DNA from: Pseudanabaenaceae cyanobacterium MP8IB2.15
GTDB lineage: Bacteria; Cyanobacteriota; Cyanobacteriia; Pseudanabaenales; Pseudanabaenaceae
NCBI GenBank assembly: GCA_030248825.1
Contig: JARCMB010000100.1
Span: forward strand, 1 to 11,741
Reading direction: 5' to 3'
Length of the DNA: 11,741 bases
In this document: in pieces, positions 1 through 6,816 of the stretch
How the letters are laid out: every line of letters begins with the position of its first letter
How positions within the stretch are numbered: the first letter of the stretch is position 1
The notes under the pieces: generated by a model
Seen by the model: the letters and a program-made list of their open reading frames with translations, nothing else
Databases searched by the model: none
What the model was told of the DNA's origin: nothing
Program-made: the position numbers and the translations under genes

Positions 1-111
1 AGGGATGGTAAATTTGTCGGTTTGGCTTTGGATGAAGATAATCAGTCGGATTTGACAGATGAACGGATTAAAACTTGGGTGGCTCAATTAAAGCAAGAGT
101 TTAGGATGTAA
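1..111 (+). CDS. C-terminal end of an unidentified protein (5' end outside window)
   Basis: Reading frame 1 is open from the first base to a TAA at 109-111 and gives 36 residues, beginning RDGKFVGLALDEDNQ and ending in KQEFRM. The stretch is hydrophilic with a Lys/Gln-rich end, and I see no family motif in it. It lies 67 bases upstream of the copper chaperone start on the same strand, so the two could be cotranscribed, but nothing in the sequence proves this. The frame is judged coding because it is open to the window edge and has ordinary codon use. I do not recognise the product. Confidence 0.55.
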   Translation, partial: RDGKFVGLALDEDNQSDLTDERIKTWVAQLKQEFRM

Positions 112-178
112 TGGAGTGAAGAGAACCAATTTCTTTTCTGTAACTAAATCACTTAAAAGTAACTATTTAATTAAAACT

Positions 179-373
179 ATGAAACTAGATCTAAAAGTCC
201 CTGACATCTCCTGTGGTGGTTGTGTGAACTCGATCGCCAATGCAGTTAAGACACTCGATGCCAATGCTATCGTCCAAGGCAATCCAACCACTAAAATTGT
301 GTCGGTAGAAACCCAAGCTTCTGAAACCGCAATCAGAGAAGCGATCGCTAAGATTGGCTTTCCTGCTGATTAA
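179..373 (+). CDS. Atx1-like copper chaperone (single HMA domain)
   Basis: This is a 64-residue protein made of one heavy-metal-associated domain. Cys12 and Cys15 in the motif ISCGGC are the expected Cu(I) ligands, placed as in the 64-residue cyanobacterial Atx1. In that family the protein carries Cu(I) in the cytosol to P1B-type ATPases such as PacS and CtaA. The pump encoded at 1018 has its own N-terminal HMA domain and is the natural partner. I chose ATG 179 because it gives the exact family length; a GTG at 116 would add 21 residues with no domain character. There is no strong Shine-Dalgarno sequence at 179. From memory of Synechocystis Atx1, its position 61 is a copper-binding His. Here position 61 is Phe (KIGFPAD), which is unusual for this subfamily. 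A HIP1 octamer lies inside the gene at 341. Confidence 0.85.
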   Translation: MKLDLKVPDISCGGCVNSIANAVKTLDANAIVQGNPTTKIVSVETQASETAIREAIAKIGFPAD

Positions 374-488
374 CCAACTGCGTGATTGGCTTTACAACTT
401 CAGAAATAAAAAAAGTATTAATGCGGAGAACTTAGAAAATGAAATCAGATCAAATCGAATAACAATAAAATTAATTTTTAAATATCTC

Positions 489-520
489 TTGACACTCTAG
501 TTGACTGGAGAGTTTATAGT
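489..520 (+). promoter_or_regulatory. MerR-type promoter/operator with 20-bp spacer
   Basis: TTGACA at 489-494 and TATAGT at 515-520 are separated by 20 bp, longer than the usual 17. This is the signature of promoters that a MerR-family activator must untwist. The spacer holds the dyad CTCTAGTTGACTGGAG (495-510), in which 6 of 8 positions per half are symmetric. A wider pair, ACTCT (494-498) and AGAGT (509-513), flanks it. The layout closely resembles the zntA/pbr class of MerR operators. Transcription would start near 527, just ahead of the regulator's ATG at 545, so the regulator probably controls itself together with the pump and cupredoxin downstream. Confidence 0.85.
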
Positions 521-544
521 GAATTTAGTTGCAAATATATTGTT

Positions 545-973
545 ATGTTATTAGCTCAAGAGCAGAAACTACTTCTGATTGGACAATTAGCGAGAGAAAG
601 TGGCATTCCGATCAAAACGATTCGCTACTACGAAGACCTAGGACTAATTGCTTCGTCTGGGCGCACGGAAGGGCAATATCGATTATTTAAACCTGATGCG
701 ATCGACCGTCTAGCTTTTATCAAAACTATCCAAAAGTTAGGATTGAGTCTTCAGGAGGTTGCGGGAGTTCTGCAAATCTACGACAGTGGAAAAATCCCTT
801 GCGATGAAATTAAACAACAACTGGAGCATCAGATTTGTGAGATCGATCGACGCATTGCCGAATTGGTGTCCTTGCGAGCTGAGATCGATAATATGCTGAA
901 TGACTGGACTCCATCTGAGAAAGCCACCACAATAGAAATTTGTCCGATTTTAAAGAAACACAAAACCAAATAG
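545..973 (+). CDS. MerR-family metal-responsive transcriptional activator
   Basis: The protein has 142 residues, normal for the family. A winged helix-turn-helix fills about residues 11-75, with the MerR signature IGQLARESGIPIKTIRYYE. A long dimerisation helix follows at about 83-120, then a short C-terminal metal loop. Cysteines are at 86, 98 and 133. Cys86, at the start of the dimer helix, corresponds to the position that is Cys in MerR/ZntR-type sensors of divalent metals and Ser in the Cu(I) sensor CueR. Cys133 in CPIL matches the second loop cysteine of CueR (CPII), but the first loop cysteine is missing. The loop is therefore atypical and the inducing metal cannot be read off with certainty. 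The gene starts at the first ATG after the MerR-type promoter and lies 44 bases before the pump, so joint transcription is likely. Confidence 0.9.
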   Translation: MLLAQEQKLLLIGQLARESGIPIKTIRYYEDLGLIASSGRTEGQYRLFKPDAIDRLAFIKTIQKLGLSLQEVAGVLQIYDSGKIPCDEIKQQLEHQICEIDRRIAELVSLRAEIDNMLNDWTPSEKATTIEICPILKKHKTK

Positions 974-1017
974 TGAATTCCCACGCCAACTATATAAATC
1001 GATAGAAAAGCAAAAAT

Positions 1018-3270
1018 ATGGATAAGATTACTCTAAAATTACGCGGAATGCACTGTGCCTCCTGTGCAAGTACCATTGAATCTACAACACGAGCCATAAA
1101 TGGGGTTGCTAGTAGTAATGTCAACTTTGCCACTGAGGAAGTGGCGATTGAGTATGACAAACAAAAAACTAATCCTGATGCAATTCAAAAGGCGATCTCT
1201 GCCATCGGCTATGAAGCAGTTGTACCCGATCAATCTGAAGAAGGTAAAGATGCAGAGAAAAAGGCAAGACTAACTGAATCCCAAGATTTAACTCGTAAGG
1301 TCTGGACAGGTGGAGTAATTGGGGCGATTTTAGTTTTTGGCTCTATCCCGATGATGACAGGATTGGATATTCCTCTCATTCCTAGCTGGCTGCATAATCC
1401 TTTCCTTCAACTTGCCTTAGCCTTACCCGTGCAGATTTGGTGTGGCAGTTCTTTTTACATCGGAGCTTGGAAGGCTTTTAAAAATCATACGGCGACGATG
1501 GATACCCTGATTGCTGTGGGTACACTTGCGGCGTTCTCTTACTCCCTAACTGTAACGCTCAATCCTGAGTTCTTTATTTCACAGGGCTTAAAACCTGAAG
1601 TTTACTATGAAGTTTCCGTAGTTGTGATTACTTTAATTCTTTTAGGCAAGCTATTCGAGAATCGGGCAAAAGGAGAAACTTCTGAAGCCATTCGTAAACT
1701 TATGGGATTGCAAGCGAAAACAGCAAGGGTTCTAAGGGATGGGAAAGAATCTGATATTCCCATTGAGGATGTCGTAGTTGGAGATGTGGTTTTAGTCCGT
1801 CCAGGGGAAAAGATTCCTGTAGATGGAGAAGCGATCGCGGGTAATTCCACTGTAGATGAGTCAATGGTTACAGGTGAGAGTATCCCGATCGAAAAGAAAA
1901 TCGGCGATCGAGTAATTGGCGCAACTATGAATAAAACTGGTAGCTTACAGATCAAGGCTAACCATATTGGTAAAGATACAGTTCTTTCACAGATTGTTAA
2001 CCTCGTCCAGCAAGCTCAAGGCTCAAAAGCCCCCATTCAAAGACTAGCGGATCGAGTGACGGGCTGGTTTGTGCCTGTGGTGATTTCGATCGCGATCGCC
2101 ACATTCGTAATTTGGTTCATTGTTATGGGTAATGTCACTCTGGCAACGATTTCTGCTGTGGGCGTGTTGATTATTGCCTGTCCTTGCGCTTTAGGTTTAG
2201 CTGCCCCCACTTCGATTATGGTTGGCACTGGAAAGGGTGCAGAGAATGGAATTTTAATTAAAGATGCTGGCAGTTTAGAACTTGCTCATAAAATCCAAAC
2301 GATTGTACTAGATAAAACGGGAACTTTGACCGAAGGTAAGCCAACTGTTACCGATCTTTTTGCGGTAAATAAAGATGATGATGAACTATTAAAACTTGTG
2401 GCATCGATCGAACGTAATTCCGAACATCCTTTAGCTGAGGCAGTTGTTGAGTATTCCAAACAAAAGAAAATTGAGCTTCCTGAAGTTGTCGATTTTGGCG
2501 CGATCGCTGGGAGTGGTGTGCAAGGGAAAGCAAATGATTTACTAATTCAAATCGGCACAAGACGATGGATGGATGAGTTAAAGATTGATACTAGTGAACT
2601 CCATCAATATCAAGACTCTTGGGAAACAGGCGGTAAGACTGTGGTATTGATTGCTATTGACAATGTGGCACGGGGTTTAATTGGGATTGCCGATAAGGTT
2701 AAACCTTCTTCTCAAACTGCTGTTGCTGCTTTACAAAGGATGAAAATCGAAGTAGTAATGTTGACAGGGGATAATCAGGCTACAGCCGAAGCGATCGCCC
2801 GTGAAGTTGGCATTAATCGAGTATTTGCCCAAGTGCGCCCCGATCAGAAGGTGGCAAAAATCAAGGAATTACAAGCTGAAAACAAGATCGTAGCGATGGT
2901 AGGTGATGGCATTAATGATGCTCCTGCTCTAGCTCAGTCGGATGTGGGTTTAGCGATTGGGACGGGAACTGATGTGGCGATCGCTGCTAGTGATATTACG
3001 CTGATATCGGGCGATTTACAGGGAATTGTCACGGCGATTCAACTTAGTCGAGCCACAATTAGTAATATCCAACAAAATCTCTTCTTTGCCTTTATCTACA
3101 ATGTCGCGGGTATTCCCATTGCGGCAGGGATACTCTATCCCTTCTTTGGTTGGTTACTCAGTCCAATTATTGCGGGTGGTGCGATGGCATTTAGTTCTGT
3201 CTCAGTGGTGACAAATGCTTTGCGCTTAAGAGGTTTCCAACCTTCTACTGAAATTAAACAAAGTAAATAA
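1018..3270 (+). CDS. copA: Cu(+)-exporting P1B-type ATPase (CopA/PacS family)
   Basis: The protein is a complete 750-residue heavy-metal ATPase that uses ATP to move Cu(I) across a membrane, outward or into thylakoids. Visible landmarks, in order, are an N-terminal HMA domain with GMHCASC (Cys13, Cys16), the actuator TGES (285-288), the transmembrane CPC (388-390), the phosphorylated Asp432 in DKTGT, the SEHP motif (His470) and the hinge GDGIND (629-634). Tyr694-Asn695 (YN) in the seventh membrane helix and MAFSS (723-727) in the eighth are the P1B-1 fingerprint for monovalent copper, which argues against a Zn/Cd or Co pump. It lies 44 bases after the MerR regulator and 12 bases before the cupredoxin, consistent with a MerR-controlled operon. 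Five HIP1 octamers lie in the gene. In cyanobacteria this type is called PacS or CtaA; the sequence alone does not separate these roles. Confidence 0.95.
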   Translation: MDKITLKLRGMHCASCASTIESTTRAINGVASSNVNFATEEVAIEYDKQKTNPDAIQKAISAIGYEAVVPDQSEEGKDAEKKARLTESQDLTRKVWTGGVIGAILVFGSIPMMTGLDIPLIPSWLHNPFLQLALALPVQIWCGSSFYIGAWKAFKNHTATMDTLIAVGTLAAFSYSLTVTLNPEFFISQGLKPEVYYEVSVVVITLILLGKLFENRAKGETSEAIRKLMGLQAKTARVLRDGKESDIPIEDVVVGDVVLVRPGEKIPVDGEAIAGNSTVDESMVTGESIPIEKKIGDRVIGATMNKTGSLQIKANHIGKDTVLSQIVNLVQQAQGSKAPIQRLADRVTGWFVPVVISIAIATFVIWFIVMGNVTLATISAVGVLIIACPCALGLAAPTSIMVGTGKGAENGILIKDAGSLELAHKIQTIVLDKTGTLTEGKPTVTDLFAVNKDDDELLKLVASIERNSEHPLAEAVVEYSKQKKIELPEVVDFGAIAGSGVQGKANDLLIQIGTRRWMDELKIDTSELHQYQDSWETGGKTVVLIAIDNVARGLIGIADKVKPSSQTAVAALQRMKIEVVMLTGDNQATAEAIAREVGINRVFAQVRPDQKVAKIKELQAENKIVAMVGDGINDAPALAQSDVGLAIGTGTDVAIAASDITLISGDLQGIVTAIQLSRATISNIQQNLFFAFIYNVAGIPIAAGILYPFFGWLLSPIIAGGAMAFSSVSVVTNALRLRGFQPSTEIKQSK

Positions 3271-3282
3271 AGAGAAAGAACT

Positions 3283-3795
3283 ATGAAGAATTATCAAATT
3301 ATCGGAGTCTTAGCAAGCTTAGGGATGTCTTTTACTGTGGCATCGGTTGCTATGGAAATGCCTGAAACCAACCCTAAAAGCAACTTCCAATCAAGTCAGA
3401 TTCAACGTATTGAACAACCTATCCCTTTGAAAATTGGCGTGGCGGTTGGGGGATTGGTACTAATCGGCGCGCAACTCTGGTGGTTTCTCATGAGCAAGCC
3501 TAAATCTGGGCAAGCAGAGACAAATAATGGGGTTCAAGAGGTTAGCATTACTGTTGATGGTGGTTATATTCCTTCGCAGGTAACAGTTAAACGAGGTCAG
3601 CCAGTACGATTGAAGTTCCTCCGCCGCGATCCTAATAGCTGTTTAGATAAAGTTCTGTTTCCAGAGTTTCATATTGCTCAGGATTTAGTTCTGAATGAGA
3701 CTACGCATGTGGAATTTACACCTCAGACTGTAGGGGATTATGAGTTTTCTTGTGGCATGGGGATGTTTCACGGTTCGATCGCGGTGGAAGAGTGA
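3283..3795 (+). CDS. membrane-anchored cupredoxin-domain protein
   Basis: The protein has 170 residues. The N-terminus has two hydrophobic stretches (about residues 5-23 and 49-69). The first may be a signal sequence and the second (ending QLWWFLM) a membrane anchor. Residues 85-170 form a cupredoxin fold of the plastocyanin-like type often found beside CopA pumps: VSITVDGGYIPSQVTVKRGQ, then NSCLDK, EFHI and FSCGMGMFHG. Candidate copper ligands are the Cys of NSCLDK, the His of EFHI and the Cys, Met and His of the C-terminal loop. It probably sits on the outer face of the plasma or thylakoid membrane and accepts or buffers copper delivered by the pump. It is 12 bases behind copA, with a purine-rich ribosome site (AGAGAAAG) before ATG 3283, and should be the last gene of the operon. 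Confidence 0.88.
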   Translation: MKNYQIIGVLASLGMSFTVASVAMEMPETNPKSNFQSSQIQRIEQPIPLKIGVAVGGLVLIGAQLWWFLMSKPKSGQAETNNGVQEVSITVDGGYIPSQVTVKRGQPVRLKFLRRDPNSCLDKVLFPEFHIAQDLVLNETTHVEFTPQTVGDYEFSCGMGMFHGSIAVEE

Positions 3796-3858
3796 GCAGT
3801 AAAAAGTCAGAGGTATCTAAAAATCGTGAGGAATACTGCGACACCTCTGGTTTTGGTA

Positions 3859-3900
3859 ACTTTTGGGATTAACTATGACGTTTTTGTTAATCCCAAAAGT
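3859..3900. terminator. perfect 15-bp hairpin between convergent genes
   Basis: ACTTTTGGGATTAAC (3859-3873) is perfectly complementary to 3886-3900 around a 12-base loop. The hairpin lies after the cupredoxin stop and before the end of the convergent RND pseudogene, where a bidirectional terminator is expected. No clean T-run follows the stem on either strand, so intrinsic termination is likely but not certain. A second, weaker pair (CAGAGGT at 3808-3814 with ACCTCTG at 3843-3849) lies just upstream. Confidence 0.55.
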
Positions 3901-3915
3901 CAATACACTCTATTT

Positions 3916-5157
3916 TTAGCTTGATTCAGCTTTAAGGGAAGAACGTGTATCAACTGATAGAGATTTAGATTTTGGAATTAACCACCTGCCAAACTTCGCA
4001 TAAAGGGCAGGAATTACCAGTAAGGTCAATGCCGTAGAAGTAAAAAGTCCGCCTAAAACCACGATCGCTAATGGTTAGAGAATTTCATTTCCTGCACCAC
4101 TAGAAAGCACCAGAGGTAATGTTCCCAATGCAGAGGTAAGTGCGGTCATGAGAATAGAATCAATTCATTCCAAGGAGCCTTTTACGATCGCTTCTTTTGG
4201 AGGTATACTCTGAGCGAATTTACTGTTATAGTTGTTAACCAATAACAAGCCATTACGAATGGCGACACCAAACAGGGTAATAAAACCAACTAGGGAAGCG
4301 ATAGAAATCACGCCACCTGTAAGCACAATTGAAATAATACCTCCGACCAATGCTAGGGGAAGGTTGAGCATGATCGCAATCATAGCGGGAAATGATTTAA
4401 CCGAGAAAAACATTAAAACCGTAATCACAATTGCCGCCAGAATACTATACACAAGCAAGTTATTAGTAGCCCGTTGTTCTGACTCAAATTGTCCGCCGTA
4501 TTGAATGAAATAACCTGTAGGAAGTTTAATTTTCTGTTGAATCTGCGTCTGAATATCGCCGACTACGCTGCCTAAGTCTCGATTAGCCACATTGGCGGAA
4601 ACCACGATCAGTCGTGACACATCTGCTCGATTTACGACATTGGCTCCCATGCCATATCCAACTTTAGCAACAGTACCTAGCGTGATAGTTTGCCCTGTGG
4701 GAGTGGAGATGGGAATGGCATCTAAACTATTCCGTGCTTTGTTAATTAAGGAGATGGAAATATCGATAAGTTGTTGGTTTTCTGGCACTTGGGATACTAC
4801 TTGTCCATTTAATGCAGTTGATACCACTTCGGAAATTGCCTTCATGCTTAGACCATAATTTGCGGCGTTGGCGCGATCGTACTGAATTTGGACTTGACGA
4901 ATGGGCAGTTGTGGCTCTAGTTGTAGGTCTACAATCCCATTGATCGGCTGAATTAAATCTCGTACTTGTTCGCCAATCTGCCGCAATTGGATTAGGTTGG
5001 CACCAAAGATTTTGATCGCGATCGCACTTCTTACGCCTAAGAGTACCTCATCCATGCGATGGGATATAAACCCGCCAATATTGGAAGCCACTCCCGTAAG
5101 TTTATTAAATTCTTGACGCAGTTTATTGATGCTGCCTGCACGATCTCGAATACCGCG
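3916..5157 (-). pseudogene. truncated, stop-interrupted CusA/CzcA-type heavy-metal RND efflux pump
   Basis: Read on the - strand, one frame carries the C-terminal 40% or so of a heavy-metal RND inner-membrane pump. It runs from NKLRQEFNKLTGVA and DEVLLGVRSAIAIKIFG, through the pore and docking regions, to the last membrane helices (VVLGGLFTSTALTLLV, PALYAKFGRWL) and a natural TAA at 3916-3918. Two stops break it. A TGA at 4165-4167 falls where relatives have Arg (GSLE-R), and a TAA at 4075-4077 falls where they have Gln (EIL-Q-PLA). Each is one C-to-T change from the expected codon. A stop at 5158-5160 and the loss of family sequence mark the 5' truncation, with over 600 residues missing compared with the usual 1,040 or so. 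Intact CusA pumps expel Cu, Ag, Zn, Co or Ni with CusB and CusC partners; neither is present here. The gene is judged dead. Confidence 0.9.
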
Positions 5158-5401
5158 TCATCTTTGAGGACATCTTGCAGAGCTATGCCTAGGCTGTTGA
5201 CTTTGTGCTTTTTTCCAAAATAAAAGTTCATGCAGTTTTTGTGTCGCCATACTCGCTCGAAAATAAAGATTTCCGTTTTGAAAGTGTTGAGCGACCAAAA
5301 ACTTCAGTCAGCCAGTCCTCAACATCTACAAAACTAGTAGTTTCAAGTGCATCTGCTTGGTGCAGTTGCTTGGACGGGTTCCCCGCCCGCACGAACTCCG
5401 C
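5158..5401 (-). other. unidentified segment between two gene fragments
   Basis: This piece of about 240 bases lies between the broken edge of the RND pseudogene and the IS630 transposase fragment. The - strand has a 61-codon frame at 5413-5228 (start region MSIAEFVRAGNPSKQLHQ, later VEDWLTEVFGR), followed in another frame by MNFYFGKKHKVNS and LQDVLKDDAVFE, so it could be a frameshifted small gene. I do not recognise either part. The first frame starts inside the transposase-like sequence on the opposite strand, which suggests that at least its first codons are fortuitous. Confidence 0.3.
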
Positions 5402-5668
5402 AATACTCATCAATCCGAAGCTTTAGTTCGGTTGGTTGCCAAGTTGGAGTCAGACTCACTTGATTTGGGTGAGAAGGGTAAGTCCGGTATTTTGAAATCG
5501 ATGTCTAGCCGCTCTGAATTCTTGGCAGATCCTAACCATCGCTTGGTCATCCATTTCACTCCAAAACATTGTTCTTGGCTCAATCAAATTGAGATCTGGT
5601 TTAGTATTTTGGTGCGTAACCTGTTGCGGTGGGGCAACTTTATTAGTAAAGATGATCTTAAACGCCGT
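5402..5668 (+). pseudogene. C-terminal fragment of an IS630-family transposase
   Basis: About 89 codons match the end of the DDE-type transposases of the IS630/Tc1-mariner group. The fragment begins at NTHQSEALVRL, just after where the second catalytic Asp would be. It continues with HFTPKHCSWLNQIEIWFSIL, which carries the third catalytic acidic residue (the Glu of NQIEIWF), and ends at GNFISKDDLKRR. In the family a further 30 or so residues follow; here the match stops and unrelated sequence begins at about 5669. The N-terminal helix-turn-helix and the first two catalytic residues are missing, so it cannot be active. The open frame continues to 6271, but beyond 5668 it is only antisense to the scramblase-like gene. 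This insertion may have broken the neighbouring RND pump. Confidence 0.85.
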
Positions 5669-5790
5669 CCAGTACTAGTTGCTTGGTGGTCTGGAAATTT
5701 GGCGGAGGTTCCCATTCATCCCCCACCCTTAATTTTACCCCAAGGGGTAAAACCGCACTCCCTAAACGTCTGGTCATTTACTGACACAAA

Positions 5791-6558
5791 CTACTTCATA
5801 AACTCAATGGCATGGAAGATTATGAACGCCTCAGGCACTGCAACAGCCAGTAGCAGTAACTTCTCGTCAGCAGTGTATAAAATATCGACAAACACTGCAC
5901 CAGCCAGTAGCAGTAACTTCTCGTCAGCAGTTAATTTAGCGTCGGTAAAGCGCACTCTAAAGCTATCAGCATCAGTGAATAGCTCTTTAGCAGCGGACAG
6001 TTTTTTGCTGAAACCCTTATTCTTTCGTTGGCTTTTAACAACTCTCCGAAGTATTGCTTTAGAAAAACCTGACCATTTCTTCTCAATTATGGATACTTCC
6101 CTTTCTCCCTTTTTAATGGGAAATATCCAGAGTTTCCAAAGTGGTGAAGTCATAGTCATTATCACTCGTCCCCTAGTATCAAGAAATTCAAATTTCTTGT
6201 TAAACCACGCAAATCTTTGTTGCAAATGTCCCACAGGGCGATCGTCTGCCCCAAAAACATCAAGGTGCTGAAAGAACCAACGAAAAGGGTGATGGGCGCG
6301 AAAAACCTGTTGATTTTCTATATCAGTTCCGACAATATTAAAAACTCGCCAATGTCCTAACAACTGACGCATGATTACATCGGCAAAACCTAACTTGAGT
6401 TCAGCATAGTAACCAAACTCCTGTCCATTATTGGTTAGAATTTGATAATGGTTGTAAGGTTCAAAGCCAAAAATTTTTTTAGCTATTTTGACAATTTTAA
6501 ATTCTTGTCTAACGTAAATTGTATTGGACTGAGAAAGGGTTTGTAAGAAAATACTCAT
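5791..6558 (-). CDS. scramblase-family (PLSCR/LURP-one-like) protein
   Basis: The protein has 255 residues. It resembles bacterial members of the phospholipid scramblase / LURP-one superfamily, a beta-barrel wrapped round a hydrophobic C-terminal helix. Family-like stretches are YVRQEFKIVKIAKKIFGFEPYNHY near the start, the central FQHLDVFGADDRPVGHLQQRF, RGRVIMTMTSPLWKLWIFPI, and the end FTDADSFRVRFTDAKLTADEK followed by a hydrophobic helix. The first ATG (6558) gives a sensible N-terminus, but I see no strong ribosome site. The C-terminus is odd: TADEKLLLLA occurs twice, 19 residues apart, from a DNA duplication, and after the second copy the sequence ends differently (VAVPEAFIIFHAIEFMK). A membrane or lipid role in bacteria is inferred from the family and not established. 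No operon partner is visible; flanking genes are unrelated fragments. Confidence 0.7.
   Translation of the reverse strand: MSIFLQTLSQSNTIYVRQEFKIVKIAKKIFGFEPYNHYQILTNNGQEFGYYAELKLGFADVIMRQLLGHWRVFNIVGTDIENQQVFRAHHPFRWFFQHLDVFGADDRPVGHLQQRFAWFNKKFEFLDTRGRVIMTMTSPLWKLWIFPIKKGEREVSIIEKKWSGFSKAILRRVVKSQRKNKGFSKKLSAAKELFTDADSFRVRFTDAKLTADEKLLLLAGAVFVDILYTADEKLLLLAVAVPEAFIIFHAIEFMK
5836..5931. repeat. in-frame direct repeat, two 39-bp copies at 57-bp period
   Basis: Bases 5836-5874 recur at 5893-5931 with a single difference (A5843 versus C5900). The offset of 57 bp is exactly 19 codons, so the reading frame of the scramblase-like gene is kept and TADEKLLLLA is encoded twice. Near identity indicates a recent duplication. 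The 18 bases between the copies are not repeated after the second one. Confidence 0.95.
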
Positions 6559-6816
6559 GATACATGGTGGGCAACTAAGAGGTCAGAAAAAACCTTGTAG
6601 CAGGTAATGTTAGAAAATAGAACTAACGTCACTCGCGGTGAATATCATTCTTTATATTATCCAATACAGTACAAGACATTGGAAGTAAACGCGGCTATTA
6701 TAAAATTCTGATTTTCAAATAGGAACCTTGCCAAGATTAGCACCAAAGCCTCTGTACATTAGATGAAGAAGAAAGAGAGCAACTGATTCAGTTGCTCAAC
6801 CGCCATCCCCAGTTTC
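6559..6816. other. intergenic spacer with a possible MarR-like C-terminal scrap
   Basis: This AT-rich spacer lies between the starts of the scramblase-like gene and the stop of the MFS gene. On the + strand, 6756-6806 encodes TLDEEEREQLIQLLNRHPQ, reminiscent of the C-terminal helix of MarR-family regulators (pattern L-x-x-E-E-R-x-x-L-x-x-L-L). The frame is closed just upstream by a TAG at 6738 and has no start, so it is at best a remnant. I see no convincing promoter. Confidence 0.25.

Noticed and set aside
116..178. GTG start giving an 85-residue form of the copper chaperone
   Set aside because: The extra 21 residues have no domain character; ATG 179 gives the exact 64-residue family length with cysteines at 12 and 15.
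1605..2560. Several - strand frames of 63-116 codons
   Set aside because: They are opposite to the copper ATPase, whose + strand frame has every family motif.
4232..4858. Two + strand frames of about 90 codons
   Set aside because: They lie antisense to the RND pseudogene, whose - strand translation matches a known family throughout.
5836..5931. CRISPR-like direct repeat
   Set aside because: There are only two copies, in frame inside a coding gene, with no spacer series or cas genes.
5669..6271. Long + strand reading frame continuing from the transposase fragment
   Set aside because: Transposase similarity stops near 5668. The rest is antisense to the scramblase-like gene and rich in Ser/Thr low-complexity translation of that gene's repeat.
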